Source: Nipponacmea schrenckii (lineage: Eukaryota > Mollusca > Gastropoda > Lottiidae). From it: 64,000 nt of DNA. The stretch is taken from assembly GCA_030562195.1 (NCBI GenBank), contig CM060203.1, forward strand, positions 11,608,208-11,672,207. The letters run 5' to 3'. Below the pieces are notes generated by a model. The model was not told the DNA's origin. It made no database searches and worked only from the letters and a program-made list of their open reading frames with translations. Shown here piece by piece: positions 23,241 through 35,205 of the stretch. Position 1 is the first letter of the stretch, and every line of letters starts with the position of its first letter. A program made the translations under genes and the position numbers.

Positions 23241-26200
23241 CTACTCTGCCTTTTTATGTGTTTTCATGTGTCTGATCACATTCTTCTTTACCCGATATGT
23301 CTTGCTACATATGTCACATTTAAAGGCACAAGATTGTGAATGTTTGGCCTTGTGATAATTTAGACTTTCATTTGAGTTAAAGGCCTGATCACATTGGTTA
23401 CATTTGAACTTGTCCTGATCTTCATGAAGTTTGGTATGTTTGCGTAAATATTTCAACAAACTGAAGGCCCTGTCACAATACACACATTTATATGGTCTAT
23501 TGTGGGTATGAGTCTTCTTGTGTTCTAGAAAATAGAACTTTCTAGAGAAATATTTGTCACACACATCACACTTAAAGGCTTTAATCCCCGAATGTGACAA
23601 CAGATGATCTTTTAAAGTGCTTTTTCTTTTAAATCCTTTATCACACATATGGCATTTAAATGGTTGGTCTTTTGAGTGAACAAGAGTATGCATACGTAGA
23701 GCTACTCTAGTGATAAAAGTTTTTTCACAGTGTGGACACTTGAAGGATTTGTTTCCTGTATGCATTTTGACATGATAGTCTAAATGCCCTTGCTGTTTGA
23801 ACTTCTTGCTACATACTTCACATTTGTATGGCCGTTCTCCTGAGTGAATGTACATATGCCGTGTAAGTGTATTTTTCTGAGCAAAAGCCTTATTACAGAC
23901 ATCACACTTATAAGGTCTCTCTCCAGTATGAGTTCGGTGATGATTTTTTAAGTTTTTTGAGCTAACAAAATGAGCGTTACAGATCTGACATTGATATTTC
24001 TTCTCCTTGGTGGTGAAGTGTGCATGTCTGTTGGTGTTTTGGGTGGAATAGTAGCTAGTATTGCCCATTGTTAACAATTTGGAAGTTGATGGCTGGTTGG
24101 GATCATTGTTTTCAATGTTATTTAGTGCTTCTATCAACATTCCATCATGATAATCAGCTAGGTAGTCATGGTGACCATTTGTGATTCCTTTCGAACTTGT
24201 ACTCTACAACCATATTTAAAAACATACATAAATAATTCATGAAGAAATTTCTTTCAATTAAAATCCATGTCATCTGTGATTACAAAAAAATTATAATAAA
24301 GAGGAAAAATAAATATATTAACAGACAAAAGTGTATTTGTCAGTCCAGTTTAAACAGGTTGTTCAAATATGAAAAACAAAGCAAGATACTATAAGGCTAC
24401 AAATTATTGCGAGATAGAAATTAATGCATTTAATGCGACCTATTCGCGATCGCATTAATTTGTATCCGTATTTTTAAATACATATTCCCAAGTGAAGTTT
24501 ATGGAGTTAAAATATGGCTGACATTAGTGAACATCCATATATAGTATTTAAATTGAGACCGGGTGGGATTAAGTAATTAGGTAATTATCTCTAAATTTGA
24601 AACTGATTAGTAATCAATGGCGTGAAAAAAACAAAAGATGTTTACACTTGACTATTTAAAGATAAAATCTTGATCATTGTTCATGTCTTCATTCATAAAG
24701 CACTTTAGAATTTTGATGATATTAAAAAATGCGACACTTATCGCGGATCGCATTAATTTGTACTCGCATTTTAGTCTCTATACTCCATATCGCATTACTT
24801 TGTTGACGCATTAATTTCTAGCCTAACAGTATCTCCCAAATTACTTTGTGAATAGACTTTACATAGCTCTTTCATATTCAGACCAACAAAGTAGTTTTAT
24901 ACTACTTGTTTAATTCACTATGAGATGTCTCGACAGTATGCATGATACAGACTAAAATGAATCTTTATGGCTGTCTGCCATTTTGATATGATAGTTTGTA
25001 TGTGTCAGAGTATAGATAACTACCTGTTGATTAGATGGAAGAGGTTGGTATTTAGACATAAATTGCTGGCAAGATTCTTTCAATAACTCTGCTTCTTCAG
25101 CTATTTCATAGAACTTATTACAATTATTTATTGTGATTCTTGTTATTAACATTTTCTGTGTTCTACAAATTAATATTGATTTCATAAATTTTATAAGTTT
25201 TAAATTCAAGAGGGCCAGTTTAAACCCTGTCTGTACATCCCTTAATGGTAGCTGAGATCTATTTTCCATGGCACATTTAATTGGTATAATTTATAATAAT
25301 GCCTTCCTTATAACTGTTCTTGATCATGAAATGAGTGAAGTGCAATGCCCTACAGAAAATACATGATGTATTCCGGTTAAATGCTACAAGTAATCTCATA
25401 CTGGTGGATGTTCTTGACCCATCTTTGTGAATACACTGGAATCAGTGTAATTTTTTTGGATCAAATGTGCATTTGATAAACCATTATTTGAATTATAACT
25501 CAATTTGTTATTTGTGTATTAACATATCCTTTGTAGTATTTATCACCAACATGAAGTATATAATGATAATGTAAAGAATGTACCTTAAATGGAGATCTTC
25601 TAGTCTAAATTTAATAGAATACTGTAATAATTCTAACAGTATATCATCTTCAAACTGAAGATTAATTTCACTGGTGTATACCCATTTAATCAAGGCAAAG
25701 GCAACTTCATATCTCAATTCTACAAAAGAGAAATCAAATTTATCTATTGATGATAGTAAAATTCAATAATGACCAGTGGGCAGAAGTCTGGAACCTTGAA
25801 ACTAAATTCTTATCCTTCAACATGTTTCATTTTCTAACAGAAACATTTGATTCATTAGATTAAGTCCATGCAATAAACCAACTGACCACTAGAAAAAATA
25901 TAAGCATATAAATATATATGAAAACTTAATATGCAAAATTTAGGCTATGTTGGAGTCCTTTAATCTAGGGCATGATTTTACATTTGTTATCAATGAGTAC
26001 CTGATAAATCTAGTTTATCAATTTCTTCTAGATGATGTTCACACCAATCATCACTTCGAGATGCTAAAACTAATTTATGACCATAAATACAATGTCCACC
26101 ATCCAATAATATTACTAAATCACTGAAACAAAATATTAAACATGTCAAATCAGTCTATTTCAAAATAATGTCTGTAAAATATAGTTTTACTACACTTAAT

Positions 26201-27318
26201 CAGATAAGCTTTGTGACTTTTAATTACCTTTTCCATACAGCTGGGTCAAGTAATATCAGGAAAGATTATTTAAACATAACTGTGGAAAAATTAACTGGCA
26301 TCGGGGTTCAGAAATAAATTACATGAGACAAATAGGTAGACTTTCATGAACAAAGTGAAGTAAATGAATATTTTAAGTGTATATGTTAGCATTCCAAATT
26401 TGGAGATCATCACATTACTTGTCTTTCATAATGCCCTAATTTCAGGTGATGACAAAATTACCTATAATATTGTATAATTTCATGTTAAAGGCAATAACTG
26501 ACAGTTTTTGTTTAAAGTTATTTAATAATACCTATATAATTGTTTATTAAACAATTCATAAATCATATCTTGCAATCTTGTTGATGGTTGAACTTCCTTT
26601 TCTTCCACTGTGCCTATCATTCCCACTAGAGAGTTATACTTGGTCTCAACATTTAATAGGTCCTTCTGTAAAATTTTGTTCTGTTCTTGTAGCTGATACA
26701 GTTCCTTTCGTGAAAATGTTATTTCTAAAACAGATAAAAATTTGCAAAAAAAGACATTGGTGTGGCTGTAACAATAATACATTTTGTTTTAAGGAATGAG
26801 AAGTAAGTCAATACCATTATTGTTACTATTGAACTTTACATGTAGAGGTGCAACACGCTCATTTTACTTCCATCTGGGGATAAATATAAAATGATATATA
26901 GTTATAATACCACTGTTATGACCTAAGCTAAATCCTAATTAAATGAAGTGAATGAAAAATTTAAGTTCGGTAGCAACAACTCACTGGCACATGTAATTAA
27001 GAAGAAACTCAAGGCAAGACATGGATTTCAATAATGAGATCTTTTAGAAAAAACAAGTCTTAGGCAGGAAGGTCCCAATGAAAACGGTCGATTTGGCCAG
27101 TGTCCTATTTACCAATATTTACACATAAATTAGCATAAGGCAACAAAATCGTAAAGTTTCCGTTTCCTTCCTCAATTTTTACAATTAAAAGTGAAAGAGA
27201 ACGAATCAAATTCATCTAAGACTGGTATATTTGATTCATTAAGTATACAAGATAGCGTAAAAATAAGCATTTTTTTGACATTTTCGAGTTGCTTATTCCT
27301 TAGCGTCTTACCGTCCAT
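23241..27318 (-). CDS. BTB domain protein with nine C2H2 zinc fingers (Rabankyrin-5-like N-terminal half)
   Basis: Exons: 27316-27318 start (ATGGACG, then GT donor), 26532-26724, 26001-26122, 25584-25719, 25024-25162, 23241-24203; phases agree and give 519 residues. Residues 5-35 are a heptad-like Leu/Gln coiled coil. Residues 55-145 form a BTB fold with YSDLVILLDGG, GHKLVLASRSDDW and LIKWVYTSEI. Residues about 145-195 (TINNCNKFYEIAEEAELL) look like the BACK-type region after BTB. The last exon holds nine consecutive C2H2 fingers, starting YQCQIC and ending FKCDIC, two of them joined by HTGERPYKC or HSGERPYKC linkers. The first half follows the N-terminus of ANKFY1 in order and wording, but ankyrin repeats are absent. 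It is likely a nuclear DNA-binding transcription factor that dimerises through BTB. Assigning all exons to one gene rests on phase and acceptor/donor fit. Confidence 0.85.
24387..24831. mobile_element. MITE copy 2 in the BTB zinc-finger gene intron
   Basis: It begins TACTATAAGG and ends CCTAACAGTA, with TA flanks. Long stretches match copy 1 (17664-18051), for example 'aaattattgcgagatagaaa' and 'ggtaattatctctaaatttg'. It is 445 bp against 388 bp because it has extra segments near 24510-24545 and 24705-24740; these may be the ancestral parts lost from copy 1. Confidence 0.75.
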
Positions 27319-28497
27319 CTTGAATGTCAACGCGTACTATGAATACATTTCGTAACTAGAAACACCGAAACCCGAATTAATCGCCAGAAAAGTTAAAAGA
27401 AACAATAATCATTGACAATGTTAAAAAGATTTTTCTGATGTTGATAATATGATAAATTTTAATTAAATCTATTTGCTTTATAATACAGGAATATATGGAG
27501 GTAAGTAAAAAGTAATTGACTTTTTAATGGATACTGGGTACGATTCTGTACATGAACGTAGTAATCTTATTCGTTGAAGAGCTCCATTAATTTTCTCCTG
27601 CAAAAATGTCAGAATACTGCCAAATATCTATAATGTAGCCTAAGTCATATCGTGGTCAACATCTAGCACTACTCAGGAAAAATTCAGTCAACATTATAGA
27701 ATAATTGGAGTATCATACGGACTCTGTCGTTGTGACTAGTCTGACGTGAGTAAGTGGCACTCTAATTCTAACGTGAGTAAGTGGCACTCTAATTCAGTCA
27801 ACCGAACCAGTGTCTGACAGATTATGAAGCATATAAGATTTCATTGATAACTGTTTGAAGGAAGGACAGTTTTTTTTTTGTCAAATTATTTGTAATCCCA
27901 CATATTATACTATGGCCTAAAGCTACAGATAATACACTTGATATGCCTACTGAACTGTCTAACAATAGTAATTAGTATTTAGTAGGGCTTATTATACTAT
28001 ACTATAATTTATAGTGTACTGGTATAATTCTTACCTGAAATAAAGTGTTAAATTTCTTAAATTTTTACCAATCTAAAGGAGTAATTCTTGAAAAATTTTG
28101 ACAAAAATTGTTCAAATTTTAGCTTTTAAACACTATAAGAAGGCACAATTTTTAAGGATTTTTGACGAAACTTGAATTTGTTTATTATTTCTCTTGGATG
28201 AACCTTATTTAAAATCAAATAATTCACACAAATTTTTTTTATATCAGTAATTGAGCTCGTTTTTGACAACACATTAAATATTTACTCATAAACACACTCA
28301 AAGATAATTATCATGCCAAAAAATTCCATAACAAAAATGACAGAAGGTTGAATATTTCATACTGCTGATTGTTCTTCCAAATATATTTAAGCTCAAAGCT
28401 ACCAGTCAAGTGAGCATATATGACATGCCTGGCAAATTATTTTATTAAAATCTATAAAAATAAACATGTTTCATGAAGCAAATGTATTTAATTTAAA
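27319..28497. other. Intergenic between two divergent zinc-finger genes
   Basis: Holds the promoter side of both genes, transcribed away from each other. A 26-bp direct duplication containing 'gtgagtaagtggcactctaa' occurs around 27742-27793, and a copy of the dispersed 'ggatgaacc' repeat lies at about 28050-28215. No coding region was seen. Confidence 0.5.
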
Positions 28498-29712
28498 GTG
28501 ATATTTTTTTTTCTTTTAGTTAAGTTCAGCGTTTACATTAAAGAACTAAGAACTGGAAATGGTGATTTATTGATGATAGTAGCAAATGGTTTTAATAGAA
28601 ATTTATACCAAATCACTGGTAGTTATTTAAAAATGGCACTGGCAGAGAAAATTCAACCAGTTGCCAATAATGATTTTCCAGAATTACCAGAGGAATATGA
28701 AACAGGGGTGGTTGAAGGTGTGAAAAGAAATTCTAGACATACTTTACTCAAGGAATACATCCAGTGTGATATATGTCATACTGAATTTCAAACACATGAT
28801 TCCTTAGATGCACACAGCAAAGATTGCATCAAAAATAAGATTGGAGCAATATTTAACCAAGCACTAGTTAATAATGATCAATTTTTGTGTAAAGTTTGTG
28901 GTGAAGGATTTGACCAAGTGGATGACTTGACAAGACATTGTGAAATTCACAATGAGCTCAAACTTAAGCAAGAACCTAATTTGTTAAGTTTACTTGATAA
29001 AGGCCCTAATATGGTAGTACCGATACGCAAAAGACCTTACTTGCCAGAAGCAGATCAAGATTTCACATTGGAGACTTTGTATACATGTGATCTGTGTGGT
29101 AAAAAGTTTAATCGTAAATGTAACATGAAATTACATCGTGATGGTGTTCATAGCAAAGTTAAAAGATTCGAATGTGACCTTTGTGGTAAAACATTTACTC
29201 AGAAAAGTTCTCTACAAACACATAACAAAATACACACAGGAGAAAAGGAGTTTGAGTGTAGTGAGTGTGGAAAGAGATTTATTTTGAAAAGTGACATGCA
29301 TAAGCATTTCCGTAGCCACACAGGAGAAAAACCTTATCAGTGCTTTATTTGCCTGAAATCTTACACATCTAGTGGCAATCTTCAAAAACATAAGCGTATA
29401 CATAGTGGTGAGAAACCATTTGAATGTGGCGTTTGTGGTAAAAAATTTGGACGTAGCAGCACAATTCAGCGGCACATGTTAATTCATACAGGAGAGAAAC
29501 CTCATATCTGCGATTTCTGTGGTAAAGCCTATAGATACAAAAATGTGCTGAATGATCATATAAGATCAAGACACACTGAAAGAAAAGGATTCGAATGCAT
29601 TCTATGTGGACATAGTTTTAATAAGAAGAAGGAATTAAAGGAACATGAACGTCAACATAGAATAGACAGAATGAAATCAAATGATTTTGTTGTGAGACTC
29701 AGACCTATGTAA
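28498..29712 (+). CDS. C2H2 zinc-finger protein
   Basis: The open frame encodes 404 residues ending RLRPM and stop at 29712. The first codons lie in a pyrimidine tract ending TTTTAG at 28519, which looks like a splice acceptor, so the true start is probably an upstream exon or an internal ATG at 28573 or 28633 (context aaaATGG). From residue about 88: one degenerate finger (IQCDIC...C, lacking the last His), one isolated finger (FLCKVCGEGF), a 45-residue linker, then seven consecutive fingers from YTCDLCGKKF to FECILCGHSF, most joined by HTGEKP-type linkers. This fits a nuclear sequence-specific DNA-binding protein; I cannot name an orthologue. It is divergent from the BTB zinc-finger gene and does not share its fingers closely. 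Confidence 0.85.
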   Translation: MIFFFLLVKFSVYIKELRTGNGDLLMIVANGFNRNLYQITGSYLKMALAEKIQPVANNDFPELPEEYETGVVEGVKRNSRHTLLKEYIQCDICHTEFQTHDSLDAHSKDCIKNKIGAIFNQALVNNDQFLCKVCGEGFDQVDDLTRHCEIHNELKLKQEPNLLSLLDKGPNMVVPIRKRPYLPEADQDFTLETLYTCDLCGKKFNRKCNMKLHRDGVHSKVKRFECDLCGKTFTQKSSLQTHNKIHTGEKEFECSECGKRFILKSDMHKHFRSHTGEKPYQCFICLKSYTSSGNLQKHKRIHSGEKPFECGVCGKKFGRSSTIQRHMLIHTGEKPHICDFCGKAYRYKNVLNDHIRSRHTERKGFECILCGHSFNKKKELKEHERQHRIDRMKSNDFVVRLRPM

Positions 29713-31046
29713 ATTGTTTACTGCTAAATTTTACAGATTTCAACATATTATTACAATCTAGAGATATCAAAACAATACCTAAAAAACATGTTATTACTCA
29801 GATTTTTTTAAGGAGAGCTCTGTTTTAGAATTGTATAATTGATGTACTGAGCATATTGTTATTGTATTATTGAAATCTATATACTTTTAATCTATTTACT
29901 ACCCTTCACCATGGCAAATTGAGATAAGATCTTGTATTCAGTTTGAAACTTTCAAGGGTTTGATTTAGTTCTTGAATATTTGTGAATAGTCTTGAGCAAT
30001 ACATGTACTAACAAATCCTTCGAAAATACCCTGATTTTCAAGAAAAGATGAGTAATCATTTTATCTTTCAAATGCAGATAATTCTGGATACACAGGGCTT
30101 TGCAGGCTTAAATTTCGATGATGAACTGTGAACACTGTAACTGTTTAATAGCCTAACTAAAAATTCCCATTTCTGAGGCATGACAGTATTGGTTATTTTG
30201 TCCCTATAACTTATTTCTAATAAAACTTTTCCCTGTCTCTGTAGCTTATATATACCTCTTGCAGAGAGGATGATACAGTTGGTATTTAAAATGATGTTTT
30301 TCACAATGCAGCAGTTTGATATTGTACCTAATATTTTTGTGAATGATAGTATTTGATACTTAGATATCAATACACTCAAGTGAGAACAAACTAATACCAA
30401 ATAAACATCATTGTATGAGATAATTATATTTTTGGATATTAAAAGAAACAATTGCCTTTGATATGTAATATTGTTATTCAATATGATGACCACTCTTAAA
30501 TTAGTTTCCTAGGTACCGGTAATAGTTAGTATAGGTATAACTGAACAGTGTTATACTTTTAAAGTGAAATTTAGAGGAATATAGTATAGTTCATTGCTAA
30601 TTGTTTAATAAGTGCTAATCTGCCTATTGTAGTTTATATTTGTTTTTTTTTGTTATTAAATGCTTTGAATATTAATATATATATATATACAATTGTTTCT
30701 TGAAAACTCCCTAACATGGAAGAAAACTGTATATAAAAGCGCTTAGAGTAATTTTAATTAGATTTGCGCTATATAAATTTTGTTAATAATCATAATAATA
30801 ACATAAATAGGCTGCAGCCAACCCTACTATCTCTTTCTTACATATTCACATTCCCCTCCCCTCGCAATCCTTCTTGACCAGGTCAGCCACTTTTTTTGGA
30901 CTATGTGGATGTTACTGTGTAATAGTATTAAATTCCATTAACATAAAATTCAGTTATATTTATTATAATAAAGATCATCAAAACTATGATATATAATGTA
31001 ATTATAGTATAGATCAACAGAATTGCCAAAAATATGAAATGATAAA
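29713..31046. other. 3' region and intergenic
   Basis: A+T-rich, with no supported gene. The minus-strand frame over 30068-30493 lacks recognisable features. Around 30730-30800, 'aaagcgcttagagtaa' and 'tttgcgctatataaat' followed by AT-rich triplets resembles the 3' tail of many invertebrate SINE/LINE elements; this is only a resemblance. Confidence 0.4.
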
Positions 31047-32128
31047 AAAGTCATGTCATACATGTAATTATAAAATAGATCTACAAAATCATGTCATACA
31101 TGTAATTATAAAATAGATCTACAAAATCATGTCATACATGTAATTATAAAATAGATCTACAAGGTCATGTCATACATGTAATTATAAAAAAGATCTATAA
31201 AGTCATGTCATACATGTAGTTATAAAATAGATCTACAAAGTCATGTAATACATGTAATTATAAAAAAGATCTACAAAGTCATGTCATACATGTAATTATA
31301 AAATAGATATACAAGTTTTATAAAATAGATCTACCAAGTCATGTAATACAAGTATTTATAAAATAGATCTACAAAGTCATGTCATACATGTAATTATAAA
31401 ATAGATCTACAAAGTCATGTAATACATGTAATTATAAAAAAGATCTACAAAGTCATGTCATACATGTAATTAAAAAAAATTAGTTTTATACATGTTTTAT
31501 AAAATAGATCTACCAAGTCATGTAATACACGTATTTATAAAATAGATCTACAAGGTCATGTCATACATGTAATTTAAAATAGATCTACAAAGTCATGTCA
31601 TACATGTAATTATAAAGAAGATCTACAAAGTCATGTCATACATGTTATTATAAAATAGATCAAAGTCCTGTCATACTTGTAATTATAAAATAGATCAAAG
31701 TCATGTCATACATGTAATTATAAAATAGATCAAAGTCATGTCATACTTGTAATTATAAAATAGATCTACAAAGTCATGTCATACATATAATTATAAAATA
31801 GATCTACAAAATCATGTCATACATGTACATGTAATTATAAAATAGATATACATGTAATTATAAAATACATCTACAAAGTCATGTCATACGAGATATTATA
31901 AAAAAATCTTCAAAATCATGTCATACATGTAATTATAAAAGATATACAAAGTCCTGTCATACATAAAATTATAAAATAGATCTACAAAGTCATGTCATAC
32001 ATGTAATTATAAAATAGATCTACAAAGTCATGTCATACATGTAATTATAAAATAGATCTACAAAGCCATGTTATACATAAAATTATAAAATGGATCTACA
32101 AAGTCCTGTCATACATGTAACAATAAAA
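31047..32128. repeat. 38-bp satellite array
   Basis: Roughly 28 units with a 38-bp period, each containing 'aaagtcatgtcatacatgta' followed by an 'attataaaatagatctac'-type stretch with a BglII-like AGATCT. Units vary by substitutions and small deletions; shortened units cluster at about 31640-31750 and 31830-31870. The array abuts the segmental duplication that starts at about 32160. Confidence 0.93.
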
Positions 32129-32511
32129 TATGCAGTGCTTTATAAAGGTAATCAAAAAGTGGATCTACAAAGGTGCAATATATGATGCAATCATAAAATT
32201 GGACTTTGTAAGCTGTAATTATAATGTAATTATATAGATCTATAAAGCTGCGCTATAAATTGATAGATCCCTGTAATGACAATGTTATAGATCTGGACAG
32301 GGTCACGATTAACGATTTATTTATTATATAATATAATAACAACAGTTATAATTAACTCGTATAATTATAATTATATCTTCACAGCTATGACTTAGAATAT
32401 AGTTATAATATTATTAATCTACAAATTTCTAATATAATCGAAATGTGTTCTTTTTGAACTGGATTTAAAATTATAAATATATTTTTAACAAAAAGAAAGT
32501 AGAATTAATTC

Positions 32512-34533
32512 TTAGCAATCAAAAATAATTTCTCCCAAACTTTTTAACCAGAGAGCTTTTTCCTTTTCATCATTGCTTTGTGGAAATGGTAATGCATCGT
32601 GATCTCTGAGCATTTGAGGGACTGAGCTGTCATGTACTGGCACTGGAATCAGGTAAGGCTTATCGGGAGAAAGCATATTAATTGGATACTCATCCAAAAA
32701 TGTAGAGTTGTTGCCTTTGAAAATGCATATAACAGCTACATTTCCTTTTAATGATTCTAATAAGGCCTCTCGTCTATCTAAAAACGATGAAATATCCTCA
32801 TCGTTTCGAACAACAATCAGACCCAGTTCAAGCAACCAGCTTTCAATCATGTCAGCTTCCCTACCACCTTTTGAATCTGCTAGTATCCTAAAATGACCAA
32901 TTGAATCATCTACCTTATGAAAATATTCAATCGGCCAAAGTAAATATTTACTTGCCAATGCTTTATTTCTTGATTCAACAGCCACTTGTAAAATCTTCAT
33001 CATTGTCGAGATGACAACTTGGTCAATTCCTTGTATGTCGGTTATCAAAAAGAACAGTATATTTTCCAAACAATCTTCGTATTTCTCGGCTTCTAAATCT
33101 GCCCTGATTTCATCTTTTATGACAGTCATAGAGCCATTTCTCACTATACGCTCTAATCTCTCAAGGTATGCATAATTAGATTTTCCTTGAATAGCGTAAA
33201 GTTGTTGTAAAAAGCACTCCCTTGGATTCCTATAGTCGTAAAATCTTTTCTGCAGTCTACCGGGGAATAACTCGATAAATTTTAATTTTACAAAATCTCC
33301 ACGTGGTGTAGATTTCACCAAGAATAGTAAACCAAATACTATACTCTTGCGGTTCATTTCCAAAGCCTTCTGATACAATCCATTCTTCTTAGATTTGTCC
33401 TGTGTATTATACATCATAGATTTATAACAGATTGATAAATTTCAATATTTATAAAGCTGCACGTCATATTCAGGTGAAGTTAATCCATTTAAGCATTCCA
33501 AGGCCTTCTGGTAGTTTGGAGGGTTCAATTGAATGTATGCCTTGCCTAAATCTATAGTTGCCATCGGATTGAATCCAATGCGACTGGCTTTCTCTAAATA
33601 ATCAATGACTCTAGGTGTTGTACCTTCTAACTTTTGGATCGTTAAAGCCAAATGATGATATGCAACATCTTTTTCTTGTATAACGACAACCTTTTCTAGA
33701 ATTTTCTTTGCGGATTCAAATTCCTTAATTTTCCTTAAAATTCTACCAGTTTCTTGTAAAACTTGTACATTTTCGGGGTCAAAATTCATAGCTCTGTCCA
33801 AATAGTCCATAATTATTTCACGTCTATTTTTATGGTCTATTCCTAGTTTTTGAAAATCGACATCTTGACAATTTGGTTCGATATATAAAAGAGGGATCTC
33901 AACTAAAGATAGAGCTTTCAGTGTGGTATTTAAACAGTTAGTGACGATGTTATTAAACAGTTCTCTACATTTGACAAAATTCTCAGTAGGCTCTAATTTA
34001 GTTGGCAAAAGTATCCGGATGCTGGGATTTTGACATCTTCTTAAGACCAAAGCTAATCTATATTTCCATTCATATTGGTCTGGTCGCTCTTCTACCACCT
34101 TAGTGAATTTTGAAATAGCTACCATATTATATTTAGGTCCAAGTTTCGAATAAGCATATGCTGTTTCCGCTTCGGCTTCAACGACAAGATGACGCTCATC
34201 TTTCAATTGGATCAGTGTTTGGAAATGTTCCTCAGCTTCAGTGAAGTTCCTGGAATTCGCTGACAAGATTATCTTCAAACAAATAGCATTAATATTGTTT
34301 GGATGGCTCAATAATACCTGGTCGTTTTGAGCTTGACTTTCTGGTATCTGTTGGAGGACAAAATGAGTAAATGATACCAGGTTTTCCTGTGGTACTTGTA
34401 GAATACCACTATCATCCATATCTGTCTTGGTAATGATATCTTTTAGGCTTTTTTTTCTTATTTTGACGATGTTAAGATTGAAGAGACTTGGTACCACACG
34501 TAAACGTTCAATATAATGTGAAGTGTTCATCAT
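32512..34533 (-). pseudogene. TPR + TIR-like protein, left copy with an in-frame stop
   Basis: The 2022-base span has exactly the length of the intact right copy, stays in frame throughout, and differs in having TGA at codon 364 (33442-33444) where the right copy has GAA. Two adjacent base changes, or a one-base insertion plus deletion, would explain it. Upstream it encodes a 363-residue TPR part; downstream, a Met-initiated frame of 301 residues (33417-32512) keeps the C-terminal part with the TIR-like region. Protein differences from the right copy are modest, and the stretch from about residue 540 to 625 is identical. An AG acceptor (34543-34544) lies 10 bases before the first ATG. It may be a fresh pseudogene, an allele-specific null, or a gene making a TPR-only product. 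Confidence 0.8.
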
Positions 34534-35049
34534 AGGTATATTCTGGAAATAGAATCAATAATTCAGGTTTATTTATGCGGATGCTTTAATCAATTAGTTA
34601 CCTCACAGAAATGATGAGTCTCTGATATTATGCTACAATCTGCTTGTCATTTTTGGTCTGCTTATTGGATTGTTATTTCCATAAGTGGTTAAATTGAAAC
34701 ATACTTTTTGACTTGTCAGATTGGAGAAACGGGGTTTGGTGGGTTTTGAAAAGAGAAACACAATTCCTCACCCTCACACAAATATTTAGAACCAGACCTG
34801 GAATCACTGATTGATACTCATTTGACTCATTGACATTTTTAGTGATTATACGAAACATTCATATATATTTATTTCAGCACATTTCAGAGCGATAGCTCAT
34901 GGGAAACGGGTGTGGCGAAAGTACAATTGTATTACCAAGGGCTAAAATAAGTCTCAAAAAAACTTTTGAAACCTAATGTAATTCTTATCATAGGACTTGA
35001 GTCTACCATTGACTTAACGCTAAACTGTCTGAATTAGAAATAATTACTT

Positions 35050-35205
35050 ACAGTGATTTTCCTTTTTTTTTATTGAGCAATATTATGGCGTCCCATTAAA
35101 TAATGCTGGCTTCAAATTCTACGAAAGAATTCTAACAAAAAAAAAATGAAACTAAATCTAGGCTAGGAAATCCCACTATAAGGCAGTAAAGCTATTTATA
35201 TAGCC
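35050..35205 (-). promoter_or_regulatory. Predicted promoter and non-coding 5' exon of the left TPR gene
   Basis: On the minus strand, CTATATAAATAGC (about 35192-35204) is a strong TATA box. A donor CACT|GTAAGTAA follows at 35051-35050, pairing with the acceptor at 34543, so a 5' exon of about 110 bases and an intron of about 510 bases are predicted. GGGATTTCCT (35165-35174), matching the NF-kappaB consensus, and GGGATTTTCT (about 35223-35232) lie nearby. The kappaB reading is by motif only. Confidence 0.5.

Noticed and set aside
30068..30493. 141-codon minus-strand frame
   Set aside because: Ile/Leu/Ser-rich translation of A+T-rich DNA without domain, homology cue or splice signals.
31047..32128. 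CRISPR-like regular repeats
   Set aside because: Units are contiguous with no unique spacers, and the genome is plainly eukaryotic; it is a satellite. The same holds for 49265-50230 and 48340-48730.
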